From Stereocaulon alpinum (lineage: Eukaryota > Ascomycota > Lecanoromycetes > Lecanorales > Stereocaulaceae): a stretch of 64,000 bases of DNA. The stretch's first letter is position 1; each line of letters begins with the position of its first letter. Made by a program: the position numbers and the translations under genes. The notes below the pieces were generated by a model. The model did not search any database and had not been told where the DNA came from. It saw only the letters and a program-made list of their open reading frames with translations. The DNA is taken from positions 248,001 through 312,000 of the forward strand of contig JAEUBA010000011.1 in the NCBI GenBank assembly GCA_018257865.1, in the 5' to 3' direction. Of this stretch, positions 44,742 through 57,321 are shown one piece after another.

Positions 44742-47700
44742 ATGGATCGCAAGAGAAAACGTGAGCTTGCTGCTACCAATGACCTACTACCAAGCTCGCC
44801 GTTCTGAAACGTGTTAAGGCGAGCTGCGTGACATTAACTCTAGAGTTTGGGCTGGGCAGACAGGTATGGCGCCTTGACACATTCCAGCCGAGCAAACCCG
44901 AGTTAACGCGTCAGACAGATCTTTTCGACGTCAGCAATCCTCTTGACTCTTCTCTCAAGAAAAACACTGCCTTCATCAAGCGCATACGGACGGCCATCAC
45001 ACCTGCTAGCTCCGCCACTTTCATACAAGAGATCCGCTCCTTATCATTACACAAATACCTCTCAGAAGTCATCTCAGCAAGCTACGAAGGGCTATGCAGA
45101 CTCAGGACACCAGGGGAGATTGCAGCTGGCGTGGAGATTGTTAGTGCACTACATCAGCGGTTTGGTCCAGCGGATTTCACCAGCTACCTAGGATGGCTGA
45201 TTGGACGGGGCTTGAGCACGCCAGACAAAGGACAGCTCAAGAGCCTCGGACAGGAAGCGAGAGAGAAAGAGGAGAAAGAGCGTTTGACAAGGCAAAGGGT
45301 GCTACTGAAGGCCGTAACGGAGCTGTGGCTTGTGGGAGTGCTTAGGAGCTTAGATGATGTGGCGCGGCCGGAGGATGCTACAACCAAAGGGAAGGAGAAC
45401 GCTGGACCCTCAGCAGCAGGGAAAGCGAAGCCCGGGAAGGCAGACAAGATTACAGATGCTGAGCCATTTCCGCTGGAAGTACTGAAAGATCTTCTCGGAC
45501 ACGACAAGGAGCATTCGAACCTTCCTCTGGTTGTGCTTTTTGTCAAGAGCTTCGGTTGGGATGTGCTTGGGATCAAATCAATAAGCTCGGACGGGCAAAA
45601 ATCTGTTCAAGTTGATGGCGCCATATCGGCGATACCTGAGACTTACGATCAAAGCAGCTCTGCGGATGAAGATACCATAGCAAGAGTCGATGATCCTCCG
45701 TTGACAACTCCAGACCTCCAGCAGCGTTTCAAGAACATTCTCAACCGGTATTTCGAAGACGTCAAGCTCCACATCATCAAAGACAACAAGACGATTACTG
45801 CCCAAGGACGGCGGAATGCCGAAGCGTACGTCAAGTCAGGTGAAGTCTTCGAGGATCGGCAGGCAAATCATGACAAGCAATTGAAGGCCCAAGAAAGGTT
45901 CATAGCGAATGCTCAGGTCCTGTGTGACGCCCTAGGAAATCAGGAGATGCCTGATTTGAAGGAGAAAGACACGCAGGATACTGCGGCAGCTGCTGGTATT
46001 GGTCTGGTGAAGACTGGCGACTATCTACGGGGTCAGGCTGACGGTGCCGGTATCTGGGAGGACGATGAAGAGCGACGTTTCTACGAGAATCTGATCGATC
46101 TACAGGACAGAGTTCCAGGAGTGCTGCTCGAGGATGCCAAGAAAAAGAAGCCAGAAGCAGATGAGCAAGTGGGCAAACGAGTGGACGCCAGTAGCGAGAC
46201 GAAAGAAGCAGTCGAGAAGCCAGCTCCAAGCTTAGCTTTGGACGATCAATCGACTGCAATCGCTAACAAGACCGTTGGCGCACAGGTCGATGCTCTGCTT
46301 GCTCGGTTGCCCGAACTTCAGAATAAAGAGCAAATAGATCAAGCGGCTATGGACTTTTGCTTTCTCAACTCCAAAGCGTCTCGTAACCGTTTGGTCAAAG
46401 CTGTTCAAGAAGTACCGAAAGGAAGATCAGACCTCCTACCATCCTACTCTCGATTAGTGGCAACGCTCGGAAAGTACATGCCGGACATTTCGCATGGCTT
46501 GGTGGCCCATCTTGATGAAGAGTTCAGGAGTCTACAACGGCGAAAGCAAAAAGACTTTCTCGGTCAAGTTCGAACAGGCAACATTCGCTATCTTGCAGAA
46601 CTTACCAAATTCGGTGTCGTCCCAGAGCACGTCATCTTCCATTGCCTAAGAGTTAGCTTGGACGATTTTTCGAGGATGAACATTGAGATTATCTGCAACC
46701 TGCTGGAAAATTGCGGCCGTTATCTACTGCGCAACCCCGATACCGCCCCCCGAATGAGCAACTTCTTGGAAACGTTACAGCGAAAGAAGGGTGCTCAGCA
46801 TCTTGGCCAGCAGGAGCGAATGTTGATCGAGAACGCTCTTTACTATGTCAACCCACCGGAGAGAGCTGCCATCGAACAAAAGGAGAGAGATCCTGTTGAA
46901 TTGTACGTCTCGAGACTAGTGTATCTTGACATGAACAAGCGCACATATACCAAGGTTCTCAAGTCACTTCGCAAACTTCACTGGGAAGAACCATCGGTAA
47001 GTTCTCACTGATCAACGCCTACGTGGGATGCTCATACCACACAGATTGTCAGAATGTTGGAGAAGTTCTTCTCTAGGCCTGGGAAAGTAAAATATAGCAA
47101 CATTCACTTGCTTGCTGTCCTGATTGGCTCCCTCTACCGATATCACCAGGACTTCGTGATAATGGTCATTGACAATCTGCTGGAGAACATCACTCTAGGC
47201 TTGGAGCAAAATGATTTCAAGTTTAACCAGCGTCGACTTGCCGAGGTCAAGTATCTAGGCGAGCTCTACAATTACAAAATGGTCGACTCACCTGTCGTCT
47301 TTGATACGCTGTACCGAATCGTCTGTTTTGGCCATCGTAAGCGTCCCAAGCAACTCTGTTCCAAGCTGTATACTGATCCATAGTAGCTGGAGGCACACCA
47401 ACTAGAGACAAATTCAACCCTCTTGACATGCTTGATGACTTCTTTAGGATCCGTCTCGTCTGCACGCTACTCGACACTTGCGGCCTGTGCTTTGATCGTG
47501 GAGCAGCAAAGAAAAAGCTCGACTTTTTCCTGACGTTCTTCCAGGTGATACGTGTCGAATGCTTGTGTTGGGCGAACGTTGCTTACTAGAGGCTAGTACT
47601 ACATCTCCGTGAAAGAAACGCTTCCGATGGATATCGACTTCATCGTCCAAGACACCTTCGCGCTAACAAGACCGCAATGGAAACTCAATACTGATCTCGA

Positions 47701-48846
47701 AGAGGCAGGTCGTTTGTTTGCCGAGCAGGTAAAACAGAATTATAAGTCCCAGGAGGCAGAGAAGGCTATCGAGGTTGAAGAACCTGACGACGACGGCTCG
47801 TCAGACGACGAAGCAGATGATGAGGAGCTGGCTGTCCCAGATATGGATGCTCAATCTTCCAGTGACGAAGCTGAGGCTGAGGTCAGCCTTGCTGAATATC
47901 CCAGTTTCATTCGCGGTTAGCTGACAAAACGCGCAGCCATTCTCGAATGGCGAATTAAAGCCTGATTCTGACTTCGAGGAGGACATTGTTGTTACACGTC
48001 AAGAGGAAGAACGAGATCCAGAAGCTGAAGCTGAGTTTGACAGAGAGCTTGCCAAGATGATGGCAGAAAGCCTAGACTCCCGCAAGTTCGACCGGAAACC
48101 GCTATTCGATGTTCCTCTACCAATGCGCAAGGCGGCGCGAGAAGCTCAGACCACCGCCGACGATAGTGGGAACGAAGGCACAGCGACCCCGCCGAACACC
48201 AATACCATGGCGTTCTCACTCATGACCAAGAAAGGCAACAAGCAGCAGGCGCGTAGATCCATCATCCTCATTGGCGTAATACTATGATACTAACAGCAGA
48301 GTACAGACTCGAATGATCGAGATGCCCTCCGACTCGCATTTCGCAATTGCTATGAAATCCCAAAAGGAAGCTGAGCGCGCAGAACAACAGCGTATCAAGA
48401 ATCTTGTCTTGAATTACGATTTGCAAGACTCATCCACAGATCAAGCTGGTACAGAACATAATCTTTATTTCAATTATTTCTCGCGTCCAAACCCCAATCT
48501 CCCCCAGGGCTCCCCTGGATTTCCTTCTTTGGCAGTGATCCCCGCGGAAATGAATATCCTTGCTCACAATGATTCGTCTAAAGGTCTGGGTGGTGACAAA
48601 CACCACCAACACAATGCATCCCTGCATCAATCGTCGAACCACGCGAGTACCAGACCCGCGGATAAGTCTGGCACGAATCGGAGCGGACATCGTGCAAGGA
48701 AGTTGCAGCTTAATGACCTTGACTGGTATGATGAAAGCCAAAAGCCCAAGCAGAAGCCTGACTCTTCCCGGAGTCGTGGTCGTGGTCGTGGATGCCCCTA
48801 TCGTGGTTCTCCGCGTGGTCGTGGAGGTATCAGGACTACTAGCTAA
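44742..48846 (+). CDS. UPF2: Nonsense-mediated mRNA decay factor Upf2/Nmd2
   Basis: Eight exons: 44742-44760, 44819-44863, 44919-46996, 47045-47336, ~47384-47544, 47597-47881, 47937-~48248 and ~48307-48846, about 1,243 residues. Upf2 bridges Upf1 and the Upf3/exon-junction side of the surveillance complex in the cytoplasm. The two tiny first exons give MDRKRKRELRDINSRVWAGQ and lead to the conserved LDSSLKKNTAFIKR. Three MIF4G-type helical regions follow (around residues 30-230, 470-680 and 710-900, e.g. NIRYLAELTKFGVVPEHVIF, VKYLGELYNYKMVDSPVVFD, DDFFRIRLVCTLLDTCG). Then come an acidic stretch (EEPDDDGSSDDEADDEELA) and the C-terminal Upf1-binding part. Exon 5 has a TAGTAG double acceptor (47383 or 47386). 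The last intron is ambiguous: a GC donor at 48249 with acceptor 48306, or GT at 48253 with acceptor 48301. An RGRGRG-rich tail ends the protein. Confidence 0.92.
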
Positions 48847-50840
48847 TCGGACCCTATGAGATTGTAGGACTTGACATATGACATGCGTGAACTTCATGCT
48901 CACCATTACACCCTCAAAATCCACCACGAGAGCTGATCTCCGAAATCCCTTACGGTAAATAGCGCTCAAGGCCCCTCACGTGATGGCAAACCCCCCTATC
49001 TCAGGTCGCCGCTACACACCCATTCGAAGCGAGATGAAGCGAGGATAGGCGAAACGATGGTCCCTACTAGGGGACATGTGGTGGATGGAGCTCACCAAGC
49101 GGCAATGGTGGTGGATTGATTCGGCCGGGAACCCGGTCTTCCGCTCATTTAGCGCTTTCATTTGTCTACTATTGCGCTGCTTTGAAGTAGGGTGGAGGAA
49201 GAAGAGGGCTGTTTCAGTCGTAAAGACGTGTATGATTGGTCAGATCGCAGCCCTTAGCTACTCCATTAGGGCACCAATATTATCAGCTGCACATTCCTAT
49301 TGGTGCATAATGCGATGTCATCGCCTGCCAATTTCTCAATTTCCCAATGTCGACCTTCTTTGCAGCTTGTATGACAAACAAGAATTTGCGGTGGATGCAT
49401 CTCAGACGACTCTCTGTGCTGGACTGGCACTCGCTAGTCCCTCTTCTAAGACACTTGAGCTCCTTATTTGAGTTGGTTGTATAGTGTGGGATCCGAGTCA
49501 AGCCCGGAGCATAGACCTCCGCCAAATACCCTGGTATGCGACAGACACGATGGGGTCCGAATGCGACGCCATCCGTCACCAAAGTCACTCTACAACGACA
49601 CACGATAGAAAAGAAACACACAATTGGTCTGCAAATGGCAGAGCCTCCTAAAACCTATCAAGCGCATGACGCCCCAGATCCAAACGCAGGGTATATGATT
49701 CATTCATTGCAGCTGGTGAGGCTATGTACAGGCTGGGAAAGAGGAAATTTCGTCCAGAGGGTTTGATAGCGAAAAAGTCATAATATGTTACGTCGTACAT
49801 ATCGGACATAGAACCTACCATGATTTCTACCTCCCATATCTGCAGCGAACCTCCAGGCTGCCTTAGCGTGGAGGTAAAACTCTCCGTATGGATCGCTGCA
49901 GACGTGGGGACACATGACCGCAAGATTTTCATGCACTGCATCATGCATGCAATACGATGCTTGGCTTGATATGAGTGGCTGAGTAGACGAGGAAGGAACC
50001 GGAATCCGGCAGGTACGTCGTACGATGATGTGGCGGCGCATGAGAAGGATGCTTTTCCTGGAGACAAGGTAGTTACGAGAATGCTACCGTCTCCATCTCG
50101 TTTCATGGCAAACTTGTCGACGTCGATACAAGTGATCATGTTACTCCTTTGACTTGCAGAGCGTCAACTCAAGACTTTCGTGCATATGCGGCTGCAAGGG
50201 ATCCGACTTTTCGTGTCAATGCACGTCGTCCTTGGCAATCGCACAACAGAATCTGTGATCTCGTAAATTCACTTCTTTTCCGTTATAGACGCTCGTTAAA
50301 CATTATACTCATTTGGCGCGCTTCTATTCACCGTGAAAAGAACGATAAACACTGCCGACTCCCAACTAAGAATACATTGCAAGCCCAGCGACTCAGACAT
50401 CTTACAGCACGCAAGCTGATGTCAAAACCATGCTTGGAGTCGATTATCTGCTGGCTCCCTTGACCGACTTCTGACCGTAGAACTACCAAATAGAGCTCCA
50501 CAAAACAAGCAAAGGCCTCCTCATTCTGTTTTCGCCGTTCTCAAAATTCATCTTGCAATACGAGGACACAGTTTATTCTCGTCACTACATTCGCTCCCTT
50601 GCTTCTTGATATAGCTAAGGGAGGAATTCACCTAACCACCTCGTGTTCCCATGTAGCTATCCGCTTTTAACACATACCACGCGCATCGGCGTTTGGGATC
50701 GCCGAGGGGCAACTCTGTATGACCAGGAAACCTATTTCTGGCTGGACTCCGCCTATCTCACCCGTCATTAATTACTGCTAAATCCACGGTCATTACTGCC
50801 AAGCGTTTCTCTACACCTGGACTAAGAGTGGGACGTTAAG
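48847..50840. other. 2-kb gap, no clear gene
   Basis: Apart from the doubtful minus-strand frame at 49648-50139, only short frames occur. The long 5' flank of the chitin synthase lies at the right end and is pyrimidine-rich near 50500-50650. Confidence 0.5.
49648..50139 (-). CDS. Doubtful open frame, unrecognised
   Basis: A 163-codon minus-strand frame starting at an ATG contains SILVTTLSPGKASFS and SDMYDVTYYDFFAIKPSG, which look mildly like a beta-sandwich secreted protein. There is no signal peptide, and another frame of the same strand is also open over 50041-49778. It may be a decayed gene or chance. Confidence 0.22.
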   Translation of the reverse strand: MITCIDVDKFAMKRDGDGSILVTTLSPGKASFSCAATSSYDVPAGFRFLPRLLSHSYQAKHRIACMMQCMKILRSCVPTSAAIHTESFTSTLRQPGGSLQIWEVEIMVGSMSDMYDVTYYDFFAIKPSGRNFLFPSLYIASPAAMNESYTLRLDLGRHALDRF

Positions 50841-53622
50841 ATGGCTGCGCCATGGCCGCCAGGAGATGTAAGTTGGCGTTGAACAGTCAGTATCTCAGTG
50901 CTACTGCTGATTGCGATCAGATCGTGTATGTCGCCGTCATGGGCTTCGTGCTGTCCGCAGCTTTCCTTGAATGGTTTCTATGGCTCGCTGCCTTTCTTTA
51001 CTGCTTGGTCAAAGTCTTCGTCAAGGCCGAACATTGGAGCATTCGGCTACTGGCCGTTATCATGATGTGTGGATTTACTCTCCTGAGGTATGAGACATAG
51101 ATGGGTCATAGAAACAAGACTTACGTATGATTAGATGCATTTTCCTACCAGTCATGATCGTTACCCTACCTCTTCCTCCGCAGATCACCGAAAAGTTCCC
51201 TCATGAGATGGTCTGGTTCCTGCAGTGGTTCGCCTTCTACTCTTTCGCCGGCCTGCTGATTATCCCCTGGCTATTCTGCGTCTATCAGCTTGTCGTTAAC
51301 GACCTGGGGCGCAACAAGAGAATCACTACCGCGCTGGACGAGGATTCCGCGCCCAAGACGGTCATCGTCATGCCATGCTATAAGGAGGAGCCAGAAGTTT
51401 TGTTGACGGCGATCGACTCCGTGGTGGATTGCGACTACCCTCCATCCTGCCTACACGTGTTCCTCTCTTTCGATGGCGATCAAGAAGATGAGCTATACCT
51501 GAAGACGATCGAAAAGCTTGGCGTTCCTTTGACTTTGGAACATTATCCCAAGAGTATCGATGTCACATACAGAGACGCCAGAATAACGGTCTCAAGGTTT
51601 CCTCATGGTGGGAAACGGCACTGCCAAAAATCAACATTCAAGCTCATCGACAAGATCTACACCGAGTATCTGAAGCGCAATGACAACCTGTTCATATTGT
51701 TCATCGATTCAGACTGCATCCTGGACAAAGTGTGCATCCAGAATTTCATGTACGAAATGGAGCTGAAACCTGGGAGCAAACAGAATATGTTGGCTATGAC
51801 TGGGGTCATCACTTCAACGACAACGAAGAATACATTGATCACGCTCCTGCAAGACATGGAGTACATACATGGGCAACTATTCGAACGCTCAGTAGAATCT
51901 GGATGCGGCTCAGTCACATGCCTACCGGGCGCACTTACAATGCTTCGTTTCTCCGCTTTCAGGAAAATGGCTAAATACTACTTCGCTGACAAGGCGGAGC
52001 AGTGCGATGATCTCTTCGACTATGGCAAGTGTCACTTGGGAGAAGACCGATGGCTGACCCATCTGTTCATGATAGGCGCGAGGGAACGCTACCAGATACA
52101 GCTTTGCACAGGAGCTTTCTGCAAGACGGAGGCCGTTCAGACGTACAAGAGTCTTCTGAAACAGCGCCGAAGATGGTTTTTGGGTTTCATTACCAACGAG
52201 GTCTGCATGTTGACTGACATACGACTATGGAGGAGGTATCCTCTTCTTTGCATCGTCCGCTTCATGAACAATACGATCCGAACAACAGCTTTACTCTTCT
52301 TCATCATGGTCCTCTCAGTTATCACTACATCAAACAAAGTCAAAAACCTTCCAGTCGGCTTCATAGCTGTATCTTTAGGCTTAAATTGGTTACTCATGCT
52401 TTATTTTGGCCTCAAACTTCGGCGGTTCAAGGTCTGGCTGTATCCTATGATGTTCCTCATCAACCCTTTCTTCAACTGGGTATACATGGTATACGGAATC
52501 TTTACTGCTGGGCAAAGGACGTGGGGTGGTCCCAGAGCAGACGCAGGCGCTGCTGACGCAAACACATCGCCTCAGCAAGTCATTGAGCATGCCCAAGCGA
52601 CTGGCGACGATCTCAATGTTGTACCGGAGACATTTAAGCCAGCTGCAGAGGCTAGACATCCTGATAGAGTCATTGGAACGGTCCCATTACTTCCTTCAGA
52701 TCATCTCGAAGGCCGCTTTGCGCCTGCTGAGGAGCTTCCCGGTGGATGGTTTATACAGAACAACGACTCCGGATTTACTCTTCCGAACATGCTTCCAAGG
52801 GACCCGAATCTACCACGTATTGCGTTGTATCCACGGAACTCTTTCGACTCACTCGTTTCTACGGCATCCCCGACCAATTCCGTCTACTTTCCACGCCGCG
52901 TTGAGAGTATCATGGGTGATGAGGATCGGATCAAATACCTCATTGCCCAGCAAGCACAGCACCAGCCGCGTAACACTTACATGAGCATGGCGGCGCAAGA
53001 GCCTGGACAGGTCTATGAGATGGGCGACGTTCCTGACCACAAGCGCACGTGGTCAGACTCTATCGAATCTATGGGTTCAGGAGTGGATTATGCGGCAGCG
53101 TATGGTCAGGACTATGTTCGTCAACCACGACAGGGTGACTACCATAGGACAAATTCGCCAGATCGTCCGCCAGTCTTCGCACCTCGACGTCCAAGTGGCG
53201 TTCCTAGTCTGGATCCAGGTGTACCTAGTATTTCTCTCAGTCCAAACGAGCGCTCATCCGCTATCCCTGGGCGGCCTATCAGAACCGAGCGAAGTCCACT
53301 AGGTCGAGAACCACTGACGCGAGTACCCACTCGTCTTGACCGTGACCGCGACGTTACGGATAACGTCGAGACGAGCCAGACGGAAGGGGAACAGTCAGCC
53401 CAGCAGCAAGATTCATTGATGGGCCGTGGCCGGCCAGCGCGACAGCATGAGCCTCCACCTACTGCCTATCGACCACCACGAGAGCAGCGTTCTTTGATGA
53501 GGGACGATACCTTGAGCATGAGGAGCTCGAGGAAAAGTTCGAGGAGTGCGGATCGATCCGAGACTGAGAGTCAGACGAAGAGGAGAAGGGCGAAGTTGAC
53601 GAAGAAGCAACCGAAGAAGTAA
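50841..53622 (+). CDS. Chitin synthase (filamentous-fungal class, probably class VI)
   Basis: Three exons: 50841-50867 (27 nt), 50921-51087 and 51135-53622, giving 893 residues. The short first exon (MAAPWPPGD) joins directly to IVYVAVMGFVLSAAFLEWFL; starting at 50852 would leave the intron unspliced. The enzyme polymerises UDP-GlcNAc into chitin at the plasma membrane. N-terminal membrane segments precede the GT2 domain: VIVMPCYKEEPEVL, the DSD of LFIDSDC, the acceptor-site region GEDRWLTHLF, and KQRRRWFLGF (the family QRRRW motif) are all present. Several C-terminal membrane segments follow (TTALLFFIMVLSVITT, VGFIAVSLGLNWLLMLYFGL). A ~330-residue disordered, Ser/Arg/Pro-rich cytosolic tail ends in KKQPKK. 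There is no myosin motor domain, excluding classes V and VII in the myosin-fused sense. Class VI is my best guess. Confidence 0.92.
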
Positions 53623-54375
53623 TGGAATGATGATGGACACGACAGTCGAAAGCATAGAATCACACACCAGCGGACACCTTATCTTTGGCAGGCATCCTTG
53701 AGCATAACAGCCTGTGCATAATCATTTTCCTGCATACAGCGAGCATTTTCCACCCAGCGTATCAGGGTATGTCTTAGCGGGATCCGGCATCAGCATAGAC
53801 GCATATCTGACGCGAAGAGTTCCAGTACCCTGGCAATATCAAGGGCCGATGATCGTGATGCGAAATGGATGGGCGAACATGGTAATGAGACGTGGAACGA
53901 TTGAGTTGGAACCACCATCGTGCCAAGGTGCAAGACAGATCAGTCGTCATGTGTCAAGTATATCGTGGTTCTGCCGAGACGTACATGTAGACATGCACGC
54001 TGTTTGCGCTTAGACCATTGGTACAATAGTATTGCTGTCCCGCCCACGCTGGCCTCAATGCGAAAGCTTCGCCTCCCTTCGCCTATTCGCACCGTAAAAT
54101 TAGCCTGACGTAAGCGGTGCTTAGGGCTAGGGCTGACCAAAGATAAACAAGGTTGACAAGGCTAATGTTTTTGCCCGGTGGAAGCTTCACCGGCTTTCTA
54201 GGATTTTCGATGAAACACGAAAACCAGACAACTTGTCATATTCTCACCAACTGCGCATGATCCGTCAAGCTTGATTGCTATTCATCGATCGAGACAATTT
54301 ACCCCTCTTAACGAGCTAACTACAGTCTGCTGAAAGCACGTTCGTCATATAGATTAGGCCACAAACACCGCCAAG
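53623..54375. other. Intergenic, Hsp88 promoter side
   Basis: No gene recognised. A telomere-like word, TTAGGGCTAGGGCT, sits at about 54121-54134. Heat-shock elements were not convincingly seen. Confidence 0.5.
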
Positions 54376-56941
54376 ATGAGCGTCGTTGGGGTGGACTTTG
54401 GTACGCTGAACACTGTTATAGCTGTTGCTAGGAATCGCGGTGTCGATGTCGTACGTATACACCTCCCGAAGAAGCTGGGGATAGGTTGCAAGCTAATAGA
54501 TGCCACAGATCACAAATGAAGTATCCAACCGAGCTACACCGTGAGCATTATTAACCCCATCAACACGGCACAGCCTAGCTAACATCTCAAGATCCCTTGT
54601 TGGATTCGGACCAAAAAGCAGATATCTCGGTGAACCTGCAAAGACTCAAGAAATATCCAACCTCAAGAACACCGTCGGATCTCTCAAACGACTGGCAGGG
54701 CGCGCCATCACCGATTCCGATGTCCAGATTGAGAAGGAGTTCGTCTCGGCAACACTTGTCGAGATGGGGAACACCGTTGGCGCAGAGGTCACTTATATGG
54801 GTGAGAAACAAAGGTTCACAGCCACGCAGCTCGTTGCAATGTTCCTCAGCAAGATCAAAGCTACGGCATCGGCGGAACTGAAATTGCCCGTGTCGGATAT
54901 TGTCATCAGTGTGCCGGCTTGGTTTACGGATGTACAGAGGAGAGCTCTGATGGATGCAGCCGAGATCGCTGGATTGAAGCTGTTGAGGCTAATCAACGAC
55001 ACCACAGCTACAGCCCTTGGCTACGGTATCCCAAGGCAAGACCTCCCAACGGCAGAAGAGAAGCCAAAACGCGTCGCCTTCGTTGATATCGGTCACAGCG
55101 ACTACACATGCTCGATAGTCGAGTTCAAGAAAGGCGAGCTGGCGGTCAAATCTACAGCTTACGATAGGCATTTTGGTGGCCGTGACTTTGACAAAGCGTT
55201 GGTACAGCATTTTGCGAGGGAGTGGAAAGAGAAATACAAGATTGACATAAATACTAATCCTAAGGCTCTTGTGAGAGTAGCAGCTGCATGTGAGAAGATG
55301 AAGAAGATCTTGTCCGCCAACGCACAAGCTCCGATCAGTATTGAATCCCTCATGAACGACGTCGATGTATCGGGCATGATGAAACGAGAAGAATTGGAGT
55401 TGCTCGTCCAACCACTGCTAGATCGCGCTACAGTGCCTTTGGAGCAAGCCCTTGCTGAGGCTAAGATGAAAGCGGAGGATATTGACTCTATTGAGATGGT
55501 TGGTGGATGCACACGTGTACCTTCTCTGAAAGACCGGATAAGCAAGTTCTTTGGGAAGGGGCTCTCATTCACACTCAACCAAGATGAAGCCGTTGCTCGA
55601 GGCTGCGCATTCAGCTGTGCTATCCTATCACCTGTCTTCCGCGTTCGAGACTTCTCCGTGCACGACATCGTTAACTACCCCATCGAATTCAACTGGGAAC
55701 AATCGCCAGATATACCAGATGAGGATACTAGCTTGACCGTTTTCAACAAAGGCAACGTCATGCCTTCGACCAAGATTCTCACGTTCTACCGAAAGCAGCC
55801 TTTCGATCTGGAAGCGAAATATGCCAAGTCCGAGCTTCTGCCTGGAAAGATGACACCTTGGATCGGGCGATTCTCAGTCAAGGGTGTGAAAGCGAACGGA
55901 GAAGACGACTTTATGATCTGCAAGCTCAAGGCTCGTCTGAATCTACATGGTGTCCTGAATGTCGAATCCGGCTACTACGTCGAGGACGTCGAGATAGAAG
56001 AGCCAATACCAGAAGAAAAGGAAGGCGAAAAGAAGGAAGTGGACAAGAAGGATGGCGAGAAGAAAGACGGTGATGTAAGTTCCATGTTCCCTTCGCCTCA
56101 GCCATCTATGCCTGCGAATGACTCTTTGAAGACCGCATCCCATTCAAAGTTGAAAAACTTTGCCAAAGGCCTCTTCGGCAACTCAAAACGCCCTTCATCG
56201 TCCAGCGAAACCCCGCTAACAGAATCTTCCACCCAGGCAATGGAAACAGACCAACCCAATGGCACCGCTGAGCCCAAGCCCAAGGTCCGCAAAGTTAAGA
56301 AACAAGTGCGTAAAGGCGAGTTGCCGCTCTCGTCAGGTACGTCATCGATGGACCAAGCTACCAAGGACGCGCTGGCAGAGAAGGAGGGCTCCATGTTTAT
56401 GGAGGACAAGCTTGTTGCCGACACTGAGGACAAGAAGAACGAGCTGGAATCCTACATCTACGAGCTACGTGGCAAGATCGACGACCAATATGCTGAGTTT
56501 GCGAGCGATGAGGAGAAGGCGAAGTTGAAGGAGAAGTTAGAGCAGAGCGAGGTTCGTATTCAACCGTCAGTCTCTTGAACTCCAAGCGCAAACTAACACG
56601 TCAAGTAGGACTGGCTCTACGAAGAAGGCGAAGATGCGACCCGCGGAGTCTACGTTGCGAAGATGGACGAGATCCGTTTCGTTGCCGGCCCTATTGTCGG
56701 CCGCTACCAAGATAAGCTTGAGGAGGAGCGACAAGCTGTCCTCAAGATAGAAGAAGCGAAAGCGGCGAAGAAGCGCGCAGAACTCGAAGCTAAGAAGAAA
56801 GCTGAGGAGGAAGCAAAGAAGGCGAAGGAGGGCAAGAAGGAGGATGGAGAGAAGAAGGATGCCGAAATGAAGGATGCGGATGCTCCAGAGACGGTACAAC
56901 CAGACGGGGTTGAGGAGCCCAAAGATACGGAGATGGATTAG
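54376..56941 (+). CDS. Hsp110-type chaperone Hsp88/Sse1
   Basis: Five exons: 54376-54450, 54509-54540, 54592-56074, 56237-56551 and 56609-56941, giving 745 residues. Hsp110 proteins are nucleotide-exchange factors and holdases for cytosolic Hsp70. The N-terminal ATPase starts SVVGVDFGTLNTVIAVA. It continues with NLKNTVGSLKRLAGR, VPAWFTDVQRRAL, LINDTTATALGYG and FVDIGHSDYT. EMVGGCTRVPSLKDRISKFF closes the ATPase. A beta-sandwich (NYPIEFNWEQ onward), an acidic Lys/Glu-rich insertion and a helical C-terminal lid (TRGVYVAKMDEIRFVAGP) follow. The 162-base intron 56075-56236 (strong GTAAGT donor) is a multiple of three and stop-free, so retention would add 54 residues. The last intron uses a GTTCGT donor with a clean ACTAAC branch. 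Confidence 0.94.
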
Positions 56942-57164
56942 TGGCATAGACGACGGAGTTGAAGGGCGAGAAATTGGGACGAAAGCTTAGGACGGGACCC
57001 AGACCCTCCTGCGGAACGATGATGATGACTACACCCAAGTATACATGCATAGAAAGCTTGACTGCTCGTTCTTGCTGTTGCTGTTGATGGGAAGCGCATG
57101 ATAGATAGACGATTCTTCTACACTAAGGCACTTTACGAAGATAGACGGGAATGCAAAATGAAGT

Positions 57165-57233
57165 TGCTGAGCACGGATTCGAATTGAACAGCAATACCGT
57201 TGTAAGGAAATCTCAGTGCACTAACGGATGCAT
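57165..57233 (-). other. tRNA-like relic, valine-type (anticodon TAC) resemblance
   Basis: On the minus strand the order is an A-box-like TTAGTGCACTGAG, an anticodon region TTTCCTTACAACGG, and a B-box-like TTCGAATCC, then GTGCTCAGCA. The layout matches a fungal tRNA-Val(TAC). However, the acceptor and T stems do not pair, so it is not a functional tRNA as read. A decayed tRNA or the head of a tRNA-derived SINE would both fit. Confidence 0.4.
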
Positions 57234-57274
57234 CATCCTTAGGTACTACGGAGGATGACACCGAAAGTCCTGGA

Positions 57275-57321
57275 ACGGCGCTAAAAGTCTTGGTATGCCA
57301 AGTCCAAAGCCCTAGCCCTAG
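57275..57321. repeat. Dispersed ~46-bp repeat, copy 1
   Basis: Shares a pattern with 60827-60873 in the same orientation: GCGCTAAA, then CTTGGTATGCCAAG (CTTAGTGTGCCAAG in the other), then CCCTAGCCCTAG. I estimate roughly three quarters identity by eye. Confidence 0.6.

Noticed and set aside
49076..49471. 131-codon plus-strand frame starting near 49076
   Set aside because: Trp/Cys-rich random-looking composition and no recognisable domain.
52137..52659. Minus-strand frames within the chitin synthase gene
   Set aside because: Antisense shadows of the conserved catalytic and membrane regions.
54118..54136. TTAGGGCTAGGGCT as a telomere or subtelomere mark
   Set aside because: Only two imperfect repeat units, flanked by housekeeping genes on both sides; not evidence for a chromosome end.
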